Shown here: positions 19,150 to 28,970 of the stretch, in pieces
Position numbering within the stretch: position 1 is the first letter of the stretch
Layout of the letters: every line of letters starts with the position of its first letter
Source of the DNA: Pseudomonas paracarnis
GTDB lineage: Bacteria > Pseudomonadota > Gammaproteobacteria > Pseudomonadales > Pseudomonadaceae
Direction: 5' to 3'
Length of the DNA: 64,000 nucleotides
Assembly (NCBI RefSeq): GCF_904063055.1
Contig: NZ_CAJFCN010000002.1
Coordinates: 496,001 to 560,000, forward strand
Translations under genes and position numbers: made by a program
Notes under the pieces: generated by a model
The model's database searches: none
Told to the model about the DNA's origin: nothing
Seen by the model: only the letters and a program-made list of their open reading frames with translations

Positions 19150-19554
19150 ATGATCGAACTCGAACAAGAAGATCCTATCCCGCAAGGCGATCTCGCCCTG
19201 CAAATCACCGCGCTTCCGCGTGAAACCAACGGTTTTGGCGATATCTTCGGCGGCTGGCTGGTCGCGCAGATGGACCTGGCCGGCACGGCAATGGCCAGCA
19301 AGGTCGCCGGTGGGCGCGTGGCCACCGTGGCCATTGATCGCATGGCGTTCCTGGTGCCGGTAGCCGTGGGCGCGCAGCTTTCCTTCTATACCCAGGCCCT
19401 GGAAATCGGCCGCAGCTCGATCCAGATGATGGTCGAAGTGTGGAGCGACGATCCGTTGTCCAGCGAATGGCGCAAGGTGACCGAAGCCGTATTTGTGTTC
19501 GTCGCCATCGATGGCAGCGGCCGCACGCGCTCGGTACCGTCACGGGCGCGTTAA
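19150..19554 (+). CDS. Acyl-CoA thioesterase, YciA type
   Basis: A 134-residue single hot-dog-fold thioesterase. The catalytic Asn/Asp segment NGFGDIFGGWLVAQMDLAG (about 26-44), the RVATVAIDRMAFLVPVAVG strand and the FVFVAIDGSGRTRSVP C-terminus fit the YciA/acyl-CoA hydrolase group. It hydrolyses acyl-CoA esters in the cytoplasm, probably as a hexamer. The start has GAGG upstream. The mutarotase gene follows after 58 bases, probably in the same transcript. Confidence 0.87.
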   Translation: MIELEQEDPIPQGDLALQITALPRETNGFGDIFGGWLVAQMDLAGTAMASKVAGGRVATVAIDRMAFLVPVAVGAQLSFYTQALEIGRSSIQMMVEVWSDDPLSSEWRKVTEAVFVFVAIDGSGRTRSVPSRAR

Positions 19555-19612
19555 ACCTCGCCGGGTTTTAACGGTCAATTGCCCCATTGCCTGCCACTAA
19601 GAGAGCTTTGTC

Positions 19613-20512
19613 ATGCCTACGCCCCACGTTGAGACGGTAAAAATCGACGAGCTGGACTGCTGGCGCATCCGCCACAACGGCGCCGAGTTGATGGTGGCCC
19701 AACAGGGTGCGCATATCTTCAGTTACCAGCGCGAGGGCGAACAGCCGCTGATCTGGCCGAACCCTGAGGCCGTGTTCAAGCAGGGCAAAGGCATTCGTAC
19801 TGGCGTACCGGTGTGCTGGCCGTGGTTCGGGGTGTTCGACCGCAACCCGCAAAGCGTCAAAGCCATGCGTCAGAGTAATCAGCCTGCCGGCGCCCACGGT
19901 TTTGTGCGCACCGCCCGCTGGGAATTGGCCACCACCGAACTCGACGGCCAGACGCTGCGAGTGGACCTGGTTTTGCCGGTGCCGGCTGGCGGCTTTCCAG
20001 GCTGGCCCCATCAGGTAGACCTGACGCTGAGCCTGCTGTTGGATGACCAACTGCACATCCGCCTGACCAGCCACAACCGCGGCGCCGACATCGTGACCCT
20101 CAGCCAGGCATTGCACACCTACTTCGCCGTGAGCGATGTGCGCAAGGTTCAGGTCGAGGGCCTGGATGGCGTGGCTTACATCGATACCGCCGACGGGTGG
20201 GCCGAGAAACAGCAAGCCGGGCTGCTGCACTTCAGCGCCGAAACAGACCGCATTTACCTGAATACGCCGGCACAGCTGAATATCGTCGATAGCGATTGGC
20301 AGCGCCGTATCCAGCTCACCAGCGAAGGCTCGAAATCCACCGTGGTCTGGAACCCCTGGACCGAACGCGCCAAGGCTTTCGACGATATGGCCGATGACGG
20401 CTGGCAGGGTATGTTGTGCATCGAGACGGCCAACGTGCTGGACGATGTGGTGAACCTGGCGCCCGGGGAAAGCCACACCTTGGGCGTGAGCATCACGGCC
20501 CAGGCCTTGTAA
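19613..20512 (+). CDS. D-hexose-6-phosphate mutarotase (YeaD family)
   Basis: A 299-residue aldose-1-epimerase-fold protein. The TGVPVCWPWFG segment near residue 63, AHGFVRTARW near 98, a His in the LHTYFAV motif near 167 (catalytic base region) and the VVWNPWTERAKAFDDM stretch match YeaD-type glucose-6-phosphate 1-epimerases. It interconverts the α and β anomers of hexose 6-phosphates. A REP pair follows. Confidence 0.9.
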   Translation: MPTPHVETVKIDELDCWRIRHNGAELMVAQQGAHIFSYQREGEQPLIWPNPEAVFKQGKGIRTGVPVCWPWFGVFDRNPQSVKAMRQSNQPAGAHGFVRTARWELATTELDGQTLRVDLVLPVPAGGFPGWPHQVDLTLSLLLDDQLHIRLTSHNRGADIVTLSQALHTYFAVSDVRKVQVEGLDGVAYIDTADGWAEKQQAGLLHFSAETDRIYLNTPAQLNIVDSDWQRRIQLTSEGSKSTVVWNPWTERAKAFDDMADDGWQGMLCIETANVLDDVVNLAPGESHTLGVSITAQAL

Positions 20513-20523
20513 ACCCAACCCAA

Positions 20524-20610
20524 TGTGGGAGCTGGCTTGCCTGCGATGCAGGCAACTGGGTGTATCAGGAACACCGAGGCGCTGCTATCGCAGGCAAGCC
20601 AGCTTCCACA
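20524..20610. repeat. REP pair
   Basis: Inverted TGTGGGAGCTGGCTTGCC copies; the right copy has one change (AGCTTCCACA). It sits between the convergent mutarotase and DUF3299 genes. Confidence 0.9.
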
Positions 20611-20628
20611 GGGGTTATGCTTTGGGCT

Positions 20629-21165
20629 TTAGAGATCAGACTCCTGCACCACCCGTACCTTCCCGGCCTCCAGCGCGTACGCGGCATCTGCCAAGTCGTT
20701 ATTGACCTTCTCCACCTTCAACGTGCCCGTGACCCACAGCGGCGTGTAGATATCATCCAGCTTCAACCCCTTGGGATAGCGCACCAGCACCAGTTGATTA
20801 GGCGGCGGTGGTGGCACGTGTATGCAGGCGCCCGGGTAAGGCACCAGGAAGAACAATGTGCTGCGGCCCTTGGCGTCCGTTTCAAGCGGCACCGGATAGC
20901 CGCCAATGCGGATATTTTTGCCGTTCATGGCTGCGACGGTCTTGGTGGAATACATCACCGCAGGCAGGCCCTTGCTCTGCTTCAAGCCACCCTTTTCGGT
21001 GAACGTGCCTTGAGCTTCGGGAGAGTTATGGTCGATCTCGGGCATGGCTTCGAGAGCTTTCTGATCCGACAGCGGCATCAGGTCGAGCCAGTCGGTTTCC
21101 GGCAGTTCGCCAGCGTGCGCCAGGCCAGAGCCCAGCAGAAGAAGCGTTAACAGAAGACGGCGCAT
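20629..21165 (-). CDS. Periplasmic DUF3299 protein
   Basis: A 178-residue exported protein with a signal peptide (MRRLLLTLLLLGSGLAHA, about 1-18). The mature part contains IRIGGYPVPLE, FFLVPYPGACIHVPPPPPNQ and YTPLWVTGTLKVEK, a pattern of the DUF3299 family. Its role is not established; relatives often accompany membrane transport or metal-related genes. One Cys lies in the PGACIH motif. The start at ATG 21165 is preferred over an in-frame ATG 21 bases upstream because it begins the signal peptide. Confidence 0.83.
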   Translation of the reverse strand: MRRLLLTLLLLGSGLAHAGELPETDWLDLMPLSDQKALEAMPEIDHNSPEAQGTFTEKGGLKQSKGLPAVMYSTKTVAAMNGKNIRIGGYPVPLETDAKGRSTLFFLVPYPGACIHVPPPPPNQLVLVRYPKGLKLDDIYTPLWVTGTLKVEKVNNDLADAAYALEAGKVRVVQESDL

Positions 21166-21242
21166 GGAGAGGCTCGGCAAATACAAGTGCCGAGCATTCT
21201 AGCCCTCTGCGCCTGCGCAGCGCAGAGGACTTTGTCGGCTGA

Positions 21243-21488
21243 TTACTTCTTTTTGATCAGGCCGTAGATCACCAGCAACACGATGGCACCCACCAGCGCG
21301 CCGATGAAACCTGCGCCCTGGCCTGCCTGGTAGATCCCCAGGGCCTGACCGCCGTAGGTCGCGGCCAGGGAACCGGCGATACCCAGCAGGATGGTCATGA
21401 TCCAGCCCATGCTGTCGTCGCCAGGCTTGAGGAAGCGCGCCAGAAGGCCGACGATCAAGCCGATAAAGATGGTTCCGATGATACCCAT
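21243..21488 (-). CDS. GlsB/YeaQ/YmgE-family small membrane protein
   Basis: An 81-residue protein with three hydrophobic segments: IIGTIFIGLIVGLLARF, a Gly-rich middle segment (MTILLGIAGSLAATYGGQALG) and a C-terminal one ending GLIKKK. This matches transglycosylase-associated (GlsB) proteins of the inner membrane, often stress-induced and of unknown mechanism. The start is ATG 21488 with an AGAGGG-type site upstream. A perfect inverted repeat lies directly upstream of the gene. Confidence 0.9.
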   Translation of the reverse strand: MGIIGTIFIGLIVGLLARFLKPGDDSMGWIMTILLGIAGSLAATYGGQALGIYQAGQGAGFIGALVGAIVLLVIYGLIKKK

Positions 21489-21515
21489 GGCATTTCCCTC
21501 TGATTGGTATGAGTC

Positions 21516-21543
21516 ATGCCAAAGCCTAGTCAGGCTTTGGCAT
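21516..21543. repeat. Perfect 12-bp inverted repeat between purK and glsB-like gene
   Basis: ATGCCAAAGCCT (21516-21527) and its exact reverse complement (21532-21543) enclose a four-base loop. There is no T-run on either side, so it is a poor intrinsic terminator. It may be an operator for the downstream small membrane protein gene or a transcript-stabilising hairpin at the end of purK. Confidence 0.7.
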
Positions 21544-21593
21544 CCTGCAATCAGAGAGACGCAGAACCCCAATGGTTCCCGCCGTGGCCAGGC

Positions 21594-22679
21594 TTATTGT
21601 TCGGCGATCAGTGCTTCAACCTTGAGGATCTGCGCCTGCAGCGTCGCACGATCCTTGCAACGCAGGTTGACGTGGCCGACCTTGCGCCCGGCCTTGAAGG
21701 CCTTGCCGTAGTGGTGCACGTGGCAATCGTCGATCGCCATCACACGCTCCACCGGCGGTACAGAGCCGATGAAGTTGAGCATGGCGCTCTCGCCGACCTT
21801 GGCCGTGGAGCCCAACGGCAAGCCCGCCACCGCCCGCAGGTGGTTTTCGAACTGGCTGCACTCGGCGCCTTCAGTGGTCCAGTGTCCGGAGTTGTGGACG
21901 CGCGGGGCGATTTCATTGGCCTTGAGGCCACCGTCGACTTCAAAGAACTCGAACGCCATCACGCCAACATAATCCAGCTGCTTGAGCACACGGCTGGAAT
22001 AGTCTTCGGCCAGGGCCTGCAGCGGGTGGTCAGTGCTGGCTACCGACACTTTCAGGATGCCGTTGACGTGAGTGTTGTGCACCAACGGGTAAAAGCGGGT
22101 TTCGCCATCACGGGCGCGTACGGCAATCAGCGAGACTTCGCCAGTAAACGGCACGAAGCCTTCCAGCAGGCAGGCAACGCTGCCCAGCTCGGCAAAAGTG
22201 CCGACCACATCGGCCGCGGTACGCAGGACTTTCTGACCCTTGCCGTCGTAACCCAGGGTGCGGGTTTTCAACACCGCCGGCAGGCCGATGCTGGCGACCG
22301 CGGCGTCCAGGTCTGCCTGGGACTGGATGTCGGCGAAGGCCGGCGTCGGAATGCCCAGGTCCTTGAACATGCTCTTTTCGAACCAGCGGTCGCGAGCGAT
22401 GCGCAAGGCTTCGGCGCTCGGGTACACCGGCACGAACTGCGACAGGAAGGCCACGGTTTCGGCCGGGACGCTTTCGAATTCGAAGGTCACCAGGTCGACT
22501 TCATCGGCCAGTTGGCGCAGGTGGTCCGGGTCGCTGTAGTCAGCGCGCAGGTGTTCACCCAGGGCCGCAGCGCAGGCGTCCGGCGCCGGGTCCAGGAAAG
22601 CGAAGTTCATCCCCAGCGGCGTACCCGCCAAAGCCAGCATGCGGCCCAGTTGGCCGCCACCGATTACACCGATTTTCAT
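21594..22679 (-). CDS. purK: 5-(carboxyamino)imidazole ribonucleotide synthase
   Basis: A 361-residue ATP-grasp enzyme. The N-terminus MKIGVIGGGQLGRMLALAG is the purK signature. TRTLGYDGKGQ (about 155) is the ATP-grasp glycine loop; GFVPFTGEVSLIAVR, ANEIAPRVHNSGHWT (metal and substrate site) and HHYGK complete the family pattern. It carboxylates AIR with bicarbonate and ATP to N5-CAIR in purine synthesis. Start ATG 22679 is chosen over an upstream ATG because it begins the conserved N-terminus. It follows purE by 11 bases. Confidence 0.96.
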   Translation of the reverse strand: MKIGVIGGGQLGRMLALAGTPLGMNFAFLDPAPDACAAALGEHLRADYSDPDHLRQLADEVDLVTFEFESVPAETVAFLSQFVPVYPSAEALRIARDRWFEKSMFKDLGIPTPAFADIQSQADLDAAVASIGLPAVLKTRTLGYDGKGQKVLRTAADVVGTFAELGSVACLLEGFVPFTGEVSLIAVRARDGETRFYPLVHNTHVNGILKVSVASTDHPLQALAEDYSSRVLKQLDYVGVMAFEFFEVDGGLKANEIAPRVHNSGHWTTEGAECSQFENHLRAVAGLPLGSTAKVGESAMLNFIGSVPPVERVMAIDDCHVHHYGKAFKAGRKVGHVNLRCKDRATLQAQILKVEALIAEQ

Positions 22680-22690
22680 CAATAACAACC

Positions 22691-23182
22691 TCAGGCGATG
22701 CGTGGGTCTGGATTGTCCAGCACGCTGTCTGTCTGCTCAGCACGGAATTTTTTCAGCACCGCATGAAACTGCGGGTGCTTGGCGCCCAGGATGCTGGCGG
22801 ACAGCAAGGCTGCGTTGATCGCGCCGGCCTTGCCGATCGCCAGGGTTGCCACCGGAATGCCAGCCGGCATCTGCACGATGGACAACAGCGAATCCACGCC
22901 CGAGAGCATCGACGACTGCACCGGCACGCCAAGCACGGGCAGGTGAGTCTTGGCCGCGCACATGCCAGGCAAGTGCGCCGCGCCGCCGGCACCGGCGATG
23001 ATCACCTCGATGCCACGGGATTCTGCTTCATCGGCATACTGGAACAGCAAATCCGGGGTGCGGTGGGCGGAGACCACCTTCACTTCGTACGGAATGCCGA
23101 GTTTTTCCAGCATATCGGCGGTGTGGCTAAGGGTGGACCAATCGGACTTGGAGCCCATGATCACGCCAACCAATGCACTCAT
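22691..23182 (-). CDS. purE: 5-(carboxyamino)imidazole ribonucleotide mutase
   Basis: A 163-residue class I PurE. The MGSKSDW loop (residues 10-16), SAHRTPD (catalytic His near 45), [12 protein letters not shown] and LGVPVQSS are present. It converts N5-CAIR to CAIR as an octamer. purE and purK form an operon. A terminator-like hairpin lies in the region before the start codon, which may control the operon. Confidence 0.97.
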   Translation of the reverse strand: MSALVGVIMGSKSDWSTLSHTADMLEKLGIPYEVKVVSAHRTPDLLFQYADEAESRGIEVIIAGAGGAAHLPGMCAAKTHLPVLGVPVQSSMLSGVDSLLSIVQMPAGIPVATLAIGKAGAINAALLSASILGAKHPQFHAVLKKFRAEQTDSVLDNPDPRIA

Positions 23183-23220
23183 CGTCGTGCCTCTTCTCTC
23201 TGGGCGCCCGCAGGCGCGTC

Positions 23221-23305
23221 AAAAAACAACAAGCCACGCGGGAGACCGGCGTGGCTTGGTGTACGAATTAAGGCCGGTTGGACCGGCCGAAGGCCGCGCA
23301 GTATA
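23221..23305 (-). promoter_or_regulatory. Terminator-like leader of purEK, possible attenuator
   Basis: On the minus strand a possible -10 box TATACT (23300-23305) is followed by overlapping hairpins: GGCC-TTC-GGCC (23285-23295) and GGCCGGT-CCA-ACCGGCC (23272-23288). Then comes a perfect 10-bp stem (23230-23239 with 23249-23258) followed by TTGTTTTTT. It lies 39 bases before purE. It is either the terminator of the upstream LysR gene or a transcription attenuator in the purE leader. Confidence 0.6.
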
Positions 23306-23407
23306 CCGTAATAATCCAGATAAACAGCCCCTGGGATGACCATCTGTCTAGCGGCGCAAAGTGGCGGTTTTATTGACTTAAGAGTCAGCGAAAACACCAC
23401 GAAATCC

Positions 23408-23496
23408 TGTGGGAGCTGGCTTGCCTGCGATAGCAGTGGATCAGCGCAAAATAGGTTGGCTGACACACCGCTATCGCAGGCAAGCCAGCTCCCACA
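23408..23496. repeat. REP pair
   Basis: Inverted TGTGGGAGCTGGCTTGCC copies between the end of the LysR gene and the purE promoter region. Confidence 0.92.
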
Positions 23497-23513
23497 TGTG
23501 TTCTGCGCTGGGC

Positions 23514-24422
23514 TCAAGCGCTTTGCGCCGCCCCACCTTCAAGCTTCCTCCACAACAACCGCACATTCGCCTTGCGCACCAACGCGCAGCGATACAGACG
23601 AATCTCCAGCGGCACGTGCCATTGCGGCCCGCCACACACCACCAGTTCGCCGCGCGCCAACTCTGCACGTACGCTCAACTGCGGTACCCAGGCGATTCCC
23701 AAGCCTTCGAGCGCCATGCTCTTGAGGCTGTCGGCCATGGCGGTTTCATAGATGGTGGTAAAGCGCAGAGCCCTCTGGCGCAGCAGCAAATTCACCGAGC
23801 GGCCAAGGAACGCGCCGGCGCTGTAGGCCAGCAGCGGCACGCTGCCCTCGCCCTCCAGGTCGAACAGCGGCTTGCCCTCGGCATCGGCGGCGCACACCGG
23901 GAGCATTTCGGTGTTGCCCAGGTGCAGCGACGGGAAAATCTCGGCGTCCATTTGCATCGCCGCGTCCGGGTCGTAGAACGCCAGCATCAGGTCGCAACCG
24001 CCTTCGCGCAGGGCGTGCACGGCGTCGCCGACGTTGGTGGCCACCAGCCGCGTGGCGATATTCAAGCCCTCGTTGCGCAACTGCGCGATCCAGCGCGGGA
24101 AGAACCCCAAGGCCAGGGAGTGGGCGGCCGCCACTTGCATGACTTCGCCCTGCCCGCCTTCCAGGTGATGCAAATGGCGCAGTACTTCACCGAGCTGTTC
24201 GACCACGGTGCGCGCCGTCACCAGAAACAACTGCCCGGCCGCTGTCAGTTCCACCGGCGTGCGTGAACGGTTGACCAACGTCAGCCCCAACGCGGCTTCC
24301 AGGCTGCGGATACGCCGACTGAACGCCGGCTGGGTGACAAAGCGCCGCTCAGCCGCCTGGGAAAAACTACGCGTCGCCGCCAGGGCGCTGAAGTCTTCCA
24401 ACCACTTGCTCTCAAGGTTCAT
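23514..24422 (-). CDS. LysR-family transcriptional regulator beside aspartase
   Basis: A 302-residue LysR protein. The N-terminal winged helix (about 1-60: WLEDFSALAATRSFSQAAERRFVTQPAFSRRIRSLEAALG) is followed by an effector-binding domain (about 90-295). Start ATG 24422 is preferred over a longer upstream frame because it begins the conserved helix. It is divergent from aspA, with a 181-base intergenic region that contains an inverted repeat, so it probably controls aspA and itself. The effector cannot be read from the sequence. Confidence 0.88.
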   Translation of the reverse strand: MNLESKWLEDFSALAATRSFSQAAERRFVTQPAFSRRIRSLEAALGLTLVNRSRTPVELTAAGQLFLVTARTVVEQLGEVLRHLHHLEGGQGEVMQVAAAHSLALGFFPRWIAQLRNEGLNIATRLVATNVGDAVHALREGGCDLMLAFYDPDAAMQMDAEIFPSLHLGNTEMLPVCAADAEGKPLFDLEGEGSVPLLAYSAGAFLGRSVNLLLRQRALRFTTIYETAMADSLKSMALEGLGIAWVPQLSVRAELARGELVVCGGPQWHVPLEIRLYRCALVRKANVRLLWRKLEGGAAQSA

Positions 24423-24490
24423 CACTGCCTCCCACGGAATGCACCATTTTGGCACACACGCCCGCCAAGATAACCGGGTCACATCCACAT

Positions 24491-24507
24491 TATGCCGTTT
24501 GTGCATA
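24491..24507. promoter_or_regulatory. Inverted repeat in the LysR-aspA intergenic region
   Basis: TATGC-CGTTTGT-GCATA forms a dyad with 5-bp arms, midway between the two divergent genes, as expected for a LysR regulator site. No binding evidence exists. Confidence 0.4.
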
Positions 24508-24603
24508 GGCCAGTGTTTAACAGCATTGGCCCAAAAAGTTCTACAAGCCTAGCATTCGCAGCGTTCCGGCCAGTTCCGGGTCCATATTGAGATGATTTCC
24601 GTC

Positions 24604-26028
<1,425 letters not shown>

Positions 26029-26082
26029 GCGTTTGTTGCACCGCTCACCAGGTTGAGGGACTAGACACCTCTCACCTTTTGA

Positions 26083-26117
26083 GGGCCTGAAGGCTCGTTC
26101 TTCAGGCCCTTTTTTTT
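26083..26117 (+). terminator. Rho-independent terminator of aspA
   Basis: GGGCCTGAAG and its partner CTTCAGGCCC form a GC-rich stem with a short loop, followed by eight T residues. It lies about 55 bases after the aspA stop. Confidence 0.93.
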
Positions 26118-26420
26118 GCCTTGAGGTTGCTCCATGACGCCCATAAAAAATCTAATATCGCACCGCAAACCTTCCTCGCCTTGCGCGACCGCGCTGAAAC
26201 CTTTAATCGCCCCGTGCAGACGGATCACGCTCGCCTAGGTATAGTGCCGCCCCTCTTCGCGTCTGCGGCTGTCGGTAACGAGGCCCGGGAACCACGCGAA
26301 AGCGCATGAATAACAACACCCGCAAAAGGATGGGGATCGAGCGTCGTGCACTGCCTGGTGCCGAGCGATGCGTCGGACCGTCCTGCGTTTGCCATTAGAA
26401 AAATCAGCGAGGAACACTCC
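26118..26420 (+). other. Long leader region of the alanine/glycine symporter gene
   Basis: About 300 bases without a convincing gene. A possible -10 box (GTATAG, near 26238) would give a leader of about 170 nucleotides with several GC-rich hairpins, for example GCAC-TGCCTG-GTGC near 26348-26361. I did not recognise a known riboswitch. GAGGAA precedes the symporter start. Confidence 0.4.
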
Positions 26421-27866
26421 ATGCTCGAAGTCATCAACGACTTCCTCTCAGGGAAAGTACTGATCGTGCTCATAGTCGGGCTCGGCGGTTATTTCACGAT
26501 CCGCTCGCGTTTCGTGCAGTTGCGTCACTTTTTCCACATGTTCTCGGTGTTTAAAGACAGCCTCAAGAGCAGCGCCGGCCAACTCAGCTCGTTCCAGGCG
26601 CTGATGCTCAGCCTGGCCGGCCGGGTGGGTGCCGGTAACATCGCCGGAGTCGGCATTGCCGTGACGTTGGGTGGCCCGGGTGCCGTGTTCTGGATGTGGG
26701 TCACCGCGCTGGTGGGCATGTCTTCGAGCTTTATCGAGTGCTCCCTCGGCCAGTTGTACAAGCGCACCGACGCTGAAGGCACCTACCGTGGCGGCCCGGC
26801 GTATTACATCCAGCACGGCCTGCAGAAACGCTGGCTGGGGATGGTCATGGCGTTCCTGCTGCTGGTGACCTTCGGCTTTGCCTTCAATGGCCTGCAAGCC
26901 CACGCTGTAACGCACTCGTTGAATAACGCGTTTGGCCTCGACACCACCTACACCGGCCTGGCGCTGGCGGTGTTGCTGGGCCTGGTGTTCATTGGCGGGA
27001 TCAAGCGTATTGCCTCGATTGCCGACCTGCTGGTACCGGTCAAGACTCTGGTGTACATCGCCGTGACCCTGTACGTGATCGTGCTGCAATTCGACCACGT
27101 ACCGGCCATGCTCGCGACCATCGTCAAGAGCGCGTTCGGCCTCGACCAAGCCTTCGGTGGCCTGGTGGGCAGCGCGATCATCATGGGTGTAAAACGCGGC
27201 GTGTTCGCCAACGAAGCAGGCTTGGGCAGTGCGCCTAACGTGGCGGCAGTGGCGTCGGTAGAACACCCTATCGCCCAAGGCGTGGTGCAAGCGTTCAGCG
27301 TGTTCCTCGACACCTTCGTGATCTGCACCTGTACTGCGTTGCTGATCCTGCTGTCGGGTTTCTACACCCCAGGCTTTGAAGGCGACGGCATTGCCCTGAC
27401 CCAGAACTCCCTGGCGGCGGTGGTGGGTGACTGGGGCCGCATGTTCATCTCGGTGGCCCTGGCGTTGTTCGTGTTCACCTCGATCATGTACAACTACTAC
27501 CTGGGCGAGAGCAACCTGCGCTTTCTGGTCGGCAATAACCGCAAGGTGCTGATGGGCTATCGCGCCTTGGTGCTGGTGCTGATTTTCTGGGGCTCGATCG
27601 AGAACCTGAGCACCGTGTTCGCCTTCGCCGACATCACCATGACCATGCTCGCGTTCGTCAACCTGTTTGCCCTGGCGTTCCTGTTCAAGATTGCCATGCG
27701 CATCCTCAATGACTACGACAACCAGCGCGCAGCGGGCATCAAGACCCCGGTGTTCGACTCCAGCCAGTTCCCCGACCTGGACCTGGACCGCAAGGCATGG
27801 CCAGCCAACCCGGTGAAAACCGAGGCGGCTCCGGCAGCTGAACTGAGCGCTCAAGCGCAACGTTAA
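26421..27866 (+). CDS. Alanine/glycine:cation symporter (AGCS family)
   Basis: A 481-residue membrane protein with about 11 helices. The AGCS family motif region is visible in SLAGRVGAGNIAGVGIAVTLGGPGAVFWMW (about 72-101), with conserved RGVFANEAGLGSAPN near 265. It imports alanine or glycine with sodium ions. The start is ATG 26421, with GAGGAA eight bases upstream. The C-terminal ~35 residues are polar and Ala-rich. It lies between aspartase and asparaginase, so it may supply or export amino acids linked to aspartate metabolism. Confidence 0.92.
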   Translation: MLEVINDFLSGKVLIVLIVGLGGYFTIRSRFVQLRHFFHMFSVFKDSLKSSAGQLSSFQALMLSLAGRVGAGNIAGVGIAVTLGGPGAVFWMWVTALVGMSSSFIECSLGQLYKRTDAEGTYRGGPAYYIQHGLQKRWLGMVMAFLLLVTFGFAFNGLQAHAVTHSLNNAFGLDTTYTGLALAVLLGLVFIGGIKRIASIADLLVPVKTLVYIAVTLYVIVLQFDHVPAMLATIVKSAFGLDQAFGGLVGSAIIMGVKRGVFANEAGLGSAPNVAAVASVEHPIAQGVVQAFSVFLDTFVICTCTALLILLSGFYTPGFEGDGIALTQNSLAAVVGDWGRMFISVALALFVFTSIMYNYYLGESNLRFLVGNNRKVLMGYRALVLVLIFWGSIENLSTVFAFADITMTMLAFVNLFALAFLFKIAMRILNDYDNQRAAGIKTPVFDSSQFPDLDLDRKAWPANPVKTEAAPAAELSAQAQR

Positions 27867-27881
27867 TCACGGCTAGATGAC

Positions 27882-27925
27882 ACGCCGCCCGGCCTTGGGC
27901 ATGCTCTGGGCCCGGCGGCGTTTTT
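27882..27925 (+). terminator. Terminator between symporter and asparaginase genes
   Basis: ACGCCGCC and GGCGGCGT arms with further GC pairs inside form a large hairpin followed by TTTTTC. It lies just after the symporter stop and 20 bases before the asparaginase start, so it may limit read-through. Confidence 0.75.
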
Positions 27926-27942
27926 CGTTCAGGAGATTTTCG

Positions 27943-28920
27943 ATGCAATCAGCTAACAACGTCATGGTGCTCTACACCGGTGGCACCATCGGCATGCAGG
28001 CCAGCGCCAATGGCCTGGCGCCCGCGTCTGGTTTTGAAGTGCGTATGCGAGAACAGTTTGCCGACGCAGACCTGCCCGCGTGGCGCTTCCGGGAAATGTC
28101 ACCACTGATCGACAGCGCCAACATGAACCCCGCCTACTGGCAACGCCTGCGCAGCGCCGTGGTCGAGGCGGTAGACGCCGGCTGCGATGCCGTACTGATC
28201 CTGCACGGCACCGACACCCTGGCCTACAGCGCAGCGGCCATGAGCTTCCAGCTGCTGGGCCTCCCGGCGCCGGTGGTGTTCACCGGTTCGATGCTGCCGG
28301 CCGGTGTGCCCGACAGCGATGCCTGGGAAAACGTCAGCGGTGCGTTGACGGCCTTGGGCGAAGGCCTGAAGCCGGGTGTGCACCTGTACTTCCACGGCGC
28401 GCTGATGGCGCCGACTCGCTGCGCGAAGATTCGCAGTTTTGGGCGCAACCCGTTTGCCGCACTGCAGCGCAACGGCGGTGTCGCCCTGGCAGACAGGCTT
28501 CCCGCCGCGCTGGCCTACCGCAACGACAAGGCCCCGGCCAACGTTGGCGTCCTGCCGCTCGTTCCGGGCATTGCTGCCGCGCAACTGGATGCATTGATCG
28601 ACAGCGGCATCCAGGCATTGGTACTCGAATGCTTCGGCAGCGGCACCGGGCCAAGTGAAAATCCGGCCTTCCTCGCCAGCCTGCAACGTGCGCAGGATCA
28701 AGAGGTGGTAGTGGTTGCAATCACCCAATGCCATGAAGGCGGCGTGGAACTGGATGTCTACGAAGCCGGCAGCCGCCTGCGCAGCGTGGGTGTACTGTCC
28801 GGCGGCGGCATGACCCGAGAAGCAGCCTTCGGCAAGCTCAACGCCTTGATCGGCGCGGGGCTGGACAGCGAAGAAATCCGCCGCCTGGTGGAATTGGACC
28901 TGTGCGGCGAGCTGAGCTGA
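27943..28920 (+). CDS. ansA: L-asparaginase, cytoplasmic type
   Basis: A 325-residue asparaginase with both catalytic threonine motifs: TGGTIGMQ near residue 12 and HGTDTLAYSAAAMSF near residue 88. A Lys/Thr site (TGSMLPAGVPDSDA) is also present. There is no signal peptide, which argues for the type I cytoplasmic enzyme. It hydrolyses asparagine to aspartate and ammonia, and aspartase upstream can then give fumarate. The start is ATG 27943 with AGGAG upstream; the longer open frame overlaps the terminator. Confidence 0.92.
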   Translation: MQSANNVMVLYTGGTIGMQASANGLAPASGFEVRMREQFADADLPAWRFREMSPLIDSANMNPAYWQRLRSAVVEAVDAGCDAVLILHGTDTLAYSAAAMSFQLLGLPAPVVFTGSMLPAGVPDSDAWENVSGALTALGEGLKPGVHLYFHGALMAPTRCAKIRSFGRNPFAALQRNGGVALADRLPAALAYRNDKAPANVGVLPLVPGIAAAQLDALIDSGIQALVLECFGSGTGPSENPAFLASLQRAQDQEVVVVAITQCHEGGVELDVYEAGSRLRSVGVLSGGGMTREAAFGKLNALIGAGLDSEEIRRLVELDLCGELS

Positions 28921-28970
28921 CCGGCATGTAAATTGCTCCACTTCCAGCCATCCCCTGGCTGGAAGTTCCC

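Noticed and set aside
23179..23340. Possible leader peptide frame ending at the purE start
   Set aside because: It would begin upstream of the likely promoter, and no ribosome binding site is evident.
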